Below, in pieces: positions 61,377-64,000 of a stretch of DNA of 64,000 nt. Every line of letters begins with the position of its first letter. Position 1 is the first letter of the stretch. The stretch is from CALGDE01 sp964655355 (lineage in GTDB: Bacteria; Cyanobacteriota; Cyanobacteriia; CACIAM-69d). The stretch spans positions 62,001 through 126,000 of the forward strand of contig CAZZMD010000003.1 in assembly GCA_964655355.1 (NCBI GenBank), written 5' to 3'. Below the pieces are notes generated by a model that searched no databases, was not told the origin of the DNA, and saw only the letters and a list, made by a program, of their open reading frames with translations. A program made the translations under genes and the position numbers.

Positions 61377-62369
61377 ATGAAACCTCCTATTCCTACGAGC
61401 CAGCTGCGCGATCGCCTCAGCGCGGCCGTCCAAGCCTTTTCCCGTACGGCAGTCCTATCCGTTGCCCTAGCAGCATTGTTGCTATCGGCCGACTGGATTT
61501 TGCCCCAGTCCGCTGAAGCTTATCCCTTCTGGGCCCAAGAAGCCTACGAAACCCCTCGGGAAGCCACCGGTCGCATCGTGTGTGCCAACTGCCACCTGGC
61601 GTCCAAGCCGACCCAAGTGGAGGTGCCCCAGTCTGTGGCCCCCGACACGGTGTTTGAAGCGGTCGTAAAACTGCCCTATGACCACGATATTCAACAGGTG
61701 ACCGGTACCGGTGAGCCCGGACCTTTGAATGTGGGTGCAGTGCTGATGTTGCCCGACGGGTTCAAAATCGCCCCCGAGGAGCGCCTGTCTGAGGAGCTGA
61801 AGGAGAAGACTGAAGGTCTATACTTCCAGTCCTACGCAGAGGATAAGCAGAACGTCGTCATCATCGGCCCCATTGCCGGCGATGATTACCCCGAGATTGT
61901 GTTCCCCGTTCTGTCTCCCGATCCTCGGACCGATAAGAGCTTGAACTTTGGTAAGTATCAGGTCCATGTGGGCGGTAACCGGGGTCGTGGCCAGGTCTAT
62001 CCCACCGGTGGCAAGACCAATAACGCCCTTTACACTGCCTCTGCGGCGGGCACCATTACAGCGATCGCCCCCACCGAGTACAGCACTGATATCACCATCA
62101 GCACCGAGGATGGCGATGTGGTGGATAGCATCCCCACGGGTCCCCAGGTGATTGTGGAAGTGGGTCAAACCGTTGCTGCTGGCGAAGCGATTACTAACGA
62201 TCCCAACGTGGGTGGCTTTGGTCAGGTGGATGCGGAAATCGTCCTCCAGGATCCTGCCCGAGTGGCTTGGTTGTTGGTCTTCTTCGTGGGGATTATGGTC
62301 ACCCAGGTGATGTTTGCCCTGAAAAAGAAGCAGGTGGAGAAGGTTCAGTTGGCAGAAATGAATTTCTAG
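61377..62369 (+). CDS. petA: Cytochrome f
   Basis: A 330-residue apocytochrome f. The signal peptide ends at ...SAEA, so the mature N-terminus is Tyr49 (YPFWAQ), which is an axial haem ligand through its amino group. The haem-binding CANCH is at residues 69-73. The large beta domain, small domain and C-terminal anchor helix (VAWLLVFFVGIMVTQVMF near 300-317) are intact. It is the second gene of petCA. Confidence 0.98.
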   Translation: MKPPIPTSQLRDRLSAAVQAFSRTAVLSVALAALLLSADWILPQSAEAYPFWAQEAYETPREATGRIVCANCHLASKPTQVEVPQSVAPDTVFEAVVKLPYDHDIQQVTGTGEPGPLNVGAVLMLPDGFKIAPEERLSEELKEKTEGLYFQSYAEDKQNVVIIGPIAGDDYPEIVFPVLSPDPRTDKSLNFGKYQVHVGGNRGRGQVYPTGGKTNNALYTASAAGTITAIAPTEYSTDITISTEDGDVVDSIPTGPQVIVEVGQTVAAGEAITNDPNVGGFGQVDAEIVLQDPARVAWLLVFFVGIMVTQVMFALKKKQVEKVQLAEMNF

Positions 62370-62459
62370 AATCGTTTCTGGCGTTGACCTAACCTTGACC
62401 GTTTCAATGGTGCGGTTTTAGGTTTCCCCCCAGCGCAGATAACCGAAAGAGCAGAATCG

Positions 62460-62507
62460 AAATGGCAGAACAGCCCGTCCCGTTAGGATGTGACTGTTCT
62501 GCCATTT
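62460..62507 (+). terminator. Strong terminator hairpin after petCA
   Basis: AAATGGCAGAACAG (62460-62473) pairs perfectly over 14 bases with CTGTTCTGCCATTT (62494-62507) around a 20-base loop. It is followed by CTGTTTG. It lies about 90 bases after petA and before the leftward remnant gene, so it can end transcription from the petCA side. Confidence 0.75.
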
Positions 62508-62591
62508 CTGTTTGATCGCTGCTTCAATTGCGGCTGGCGATCGCAATTTTGATCGCGACGCCCTAGGGGAATTGATAGGGAGGGCGATCGC

Positions 62592-62831
62592 CTATCCGGC
62601 AACCGCTGCGACGGGGAACTGGATTTCGGTGATGTAGGTATTGTTGTCAGGTTCGGGACCGCCCACCAGATACACTTCGCGGTTGGGACCGATAATGCGA
62701 TAGCCGTTGGCTTCAATCCAGCTCACCAGGCTGGTATAGGGCTCTTGCATGGCGTTGTAGGATCCGGCATGGACCAAACAAGCGCATTGATCCCAGCCCA
62801 GTAGCTCATAGGCTCGAATGCGATCGCACCC
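62592..62831 (-). pseudogene. Remnant of a GyrI-like/AraC effector-binding domain gene
   Basis: The minus strand encodes about 79 codons after a stop at 62832-62834 and reads into the C-terminal half of a GyrI-like small-molecule-binding domain: RAYELLGWDQCACLVHAG, TSLVSWIEANGYRI, VYLVGGPEPDNNTYITEIQFPV (in parts). A complete domain is about 150 residues, and the N-terminal half is missing. There is no good start codon. It is most likely a decayed gene; a functional mini-protein is less likely. Confidence 0.65.
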
Positions 62832-62911
62832 TCATCCAAAATCGCTAAAACAGCAATTGGGCGATCGCCCAAACAGCCACCCCAAAAGCGATAGAGGGGC
62901 AGAATTGAGGA

Positions 62912-64000
62912 TTAGGCATCCTGACGGGGGCGTTTGGGAGTGACATTGCAATAATCCTGGAGCTTTTCGGGAGCGTTGGGATTGGTAGTGAGATAGTCCC
63001 GCAGCCAATCACAACCCTTGGCTAATAAACTATCCAAGGTTTCGACGGGCCACAATTTGGCTGTGCGATCGTCTGAGGCGGTGAGAATGGTGTTGCCGTC
63101 GGGACTGAAACTCGCACTCCTGACTGAGCCTTGATGTCCGTTGAGGGTTTGAATTTCGTTGCCCTCAAGGTCCCAGAGTTTGGCTGTGCGATCGTTTGAA
63201 GCGGTGACGATGGTCTTGCCGTCGGGACTGAAACTCGCACTCCAGACCCAGTTTTTATGACCGGTTAGGGTTTGGAGTTCGTTCCCTTCAAGGTCCCACA
63301 GTTTAGCGGTGCCATCGGATGACGCGGTGACAATGATATTGCCGTTGGGGCTGAAACTCGCACTCCAGACCCAGTTTTTATGACCGGTTAGGGTTTGGAG
63401 TTCGTTCCCTTCAAGGTCCCACAGTTTAGCGGTGTCATCATCTGACGCGGTGGCAATGGTCTTGCCGTCGGGACTGAAACTCGCACCCCTGACCCAGTCT
63501 TGATGGCCGGTTAGGGTTTGGAGTTCGTTCCCTTCAAGGTCCCACAGTTTAGCGGTGCCATCGGATGACGCGGTGACAATGATATTGCCGTTGGGGCTGA
63601 AACTCGCACTCCAGACCCAGTTTTTATGACCGGTTAGGGTTTGGAGTTCGTTCCCTTCAAGGTCCCACAGTTTAGCGGTGTCATCGTTTGACGCAGTGAC
63701 AATGATATTGCCGTCGGGACTGAAGCCAGCACTCCAGATCTCGCTTTTATGACCGGTTAGGGTCTGGAGTTCGTTCCCTTCAAAGTCCCACAGTTTGGCG
63801 GTGCCATCGTTTGACGCGGTGACAATGATATTGCCGTCGGGACTGAAGCTAGCGCTCCAGACCTCGTTTTGATGACTGGTTAGAGTTTGGAGTTCGTTAT
63901 CACCGCGGTCCCACAGTTTAGCGGTGCCATCATCTGATGCGGTGACAATGGTGTTGCCGTCGGGACTGAAACTTGCATTCCAGACCCAGTTTTTATGACC
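62912..64000 (-). CDS. WD40 repeat protein, 3' part (gene continues past the right edge)
   Basis: The last 362 codons of a leftward gene; its start lies beyond the window. Eight WD40 blades repeat at exactly 123 bases (41 residues): SASFSPDGNTIVTASDDGTAKLWDLEGNELQTLTGH-type units. The C-terminus (LDSLLAKGCDWLRDYL and a short tail) is typical of cyanobacterial WD40 effectors, whose missing N-terminus usually carries a peptidase, TIR or STAND domain. The blades are nearly identical in DNA sequence. Confidence 0.9.
   Translation of the reverse strand, partial: GHKNWVWNASFSPDGNTIVTASDDGTAKLWDRGDNELQTLTSHQNEVWSASFSPDGNIIVTASNDGTAKLWDFEGNELQTLTGHKSEIWSAGFSPDGNIIVTASNDDTAKLWDLEGNELQTLTGHKNWVWSASFSPNGNIIVTASSDGTAKLWDLEGNELQTLTGHQDWVRGASFSPDGKTIATASDDDTAKLWDLEGNELQTLTGHKNWVWSASFSPNGNIIVTASSDGTAKLWDLEGNELQTLTGHKNWVWSASFSPDGKTIVTASNDRTAKLWDLEGNEIQTLNGHQGSVRSASFSPDGNTILTASDDRTAKLWPVETLDSLLAKGCDWLRDYLTTNPNAPEKLQDYCNVTPKRPRQDA
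63261..63439. repeat. 179-base exact direct repeat in the WD40 gene, copy 1
   Basis: This stretch is identical to 63507-63685, exactly 246 bases (two WD40 blades) away. Identity at every base, including third codon positions, points to recent duplication or gene conversion. Confidence 0.85.
63507..63685. repeat. 179-base exact direct repeat in the WD40 gene, copy 2
   Basis: The second copy of the exact repeat described at 63261-63439. The flanking blades differ slightly (for example TCATCATCTG against TCATCGTTTG just after the repeat). Confidence 0.85.

Noticed and set aside
62912..64000. Regularly spaced repeats that might suggest a CRISPR array
   Set aside because: The period of 123 bases is an exact multiple of three, the frame is open throughout and the units translate to WD40 blades.
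1..64000. Search for tRNA, rRNA, transposase genes and attachment sites
   Set aside because: No cloverleaf with a proper T-arm, no rRNA-like stretch and no transposase or integrase frame was recognised by eye. The low-GC patch also shows no flanking inverted repeats or target-site duplications that I could find.

Overview
The window is chromosomal DNA from a cyanobacterium, probably a filamentous one. The evidence is very frequent HIP1 octamers (GCGATCGC) on both strands, a petC-petA pair for the cytochrome b6f complex, a cyanobacterial-type PII gene (glnB), a DUF3067 gene, and a hetZ-patU-like pair of the kind found mainly in filamentous cyanobacteria. GC content is moderately high and quite uniform, except in one low-GC patch at about 20.2-23.9 kb. 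I saw no tRNA, rRNA, CRISPR array or transposase.

Layout. 0.2-16.2 kb is mostly housekeeping: bifunctional PutA, two unknown proteins (one a lipoprotein), a glutathionyl-hydroquinone reductase-type GST next to gnd, an FHA-GAF-adenylate cyclase, an alpha/beta hydrolase, gcvH, rimO, a secreted/anchored protein, and a large FG-GAP/RTX calcium-binding protein. 16.4-30.9 kb is an accessory conflict-type island. It holds a STAND (NB-ARC) NTPase with an N-terminal HTH and WD40 propeller, a low-GC GAF gene plus a DUF7689-like gene, and a six-gene leftward operon: FGE-like, FGE-like, Trypco1-like, trypsin-VMAP-C, MoxR AAA+, and SAV_2336 (vWA-like) fused to a GTPase. 31-43 kb holds mazG, a 1623-residue PAS/GAF/GGDEF/EAL protein, an S66 LD-carboxypeptidase, a PAS-GGDEF cyclase, ilvD and a conserved unknown. 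43.2-50.3 kb holds hetZ-patU, a DUF58-DUF309 pair, glnB and penicillin-binding protein 2. 50.5-58.7 kb holds a DUF433/DUF5615 toxin-antitoxin pair, a sulfate-binding protein, a Mn/Zn-type ABC ATPase and permease, a beta-hydroxyacid dehydrogenase-family oxidoreductase, an acyltransferase-3 protein, a YdcF-family protein and a small membrane protein. 58.9-64 kb holds prmA, a DUF3067 gene, petC-petA with a strong terminator, a GyrI-like gene remnant, and the 3' part of a WD40 gene that runs off the right edge.

The most interesting system is the 22.9-30.9 kb operon. Its gene content matches the MoxR / vWA / vWA-MoxR-associated-protein (VMAP) ternary conflict systems predicted by comparative genomics. 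In the proposed model, an AAA+ MoxR ATPase and a vWA-like adaptor gate an effector, here a trypsin-like protease with an intact catalytic triad. Three things look unusual. The SAV_2336 module carries a C-terminal GTPase where I would expect an FGE domain. Base composition drops sharply at exactly that junction. Two FGE-like proteins are encoded separately upstream. The low-GC segment continues into the GAF and DUF7689-like genes, so it looks like a recently swapped module. No function has been demonstrated from the sequence; biological roles here are inferred from domain content.
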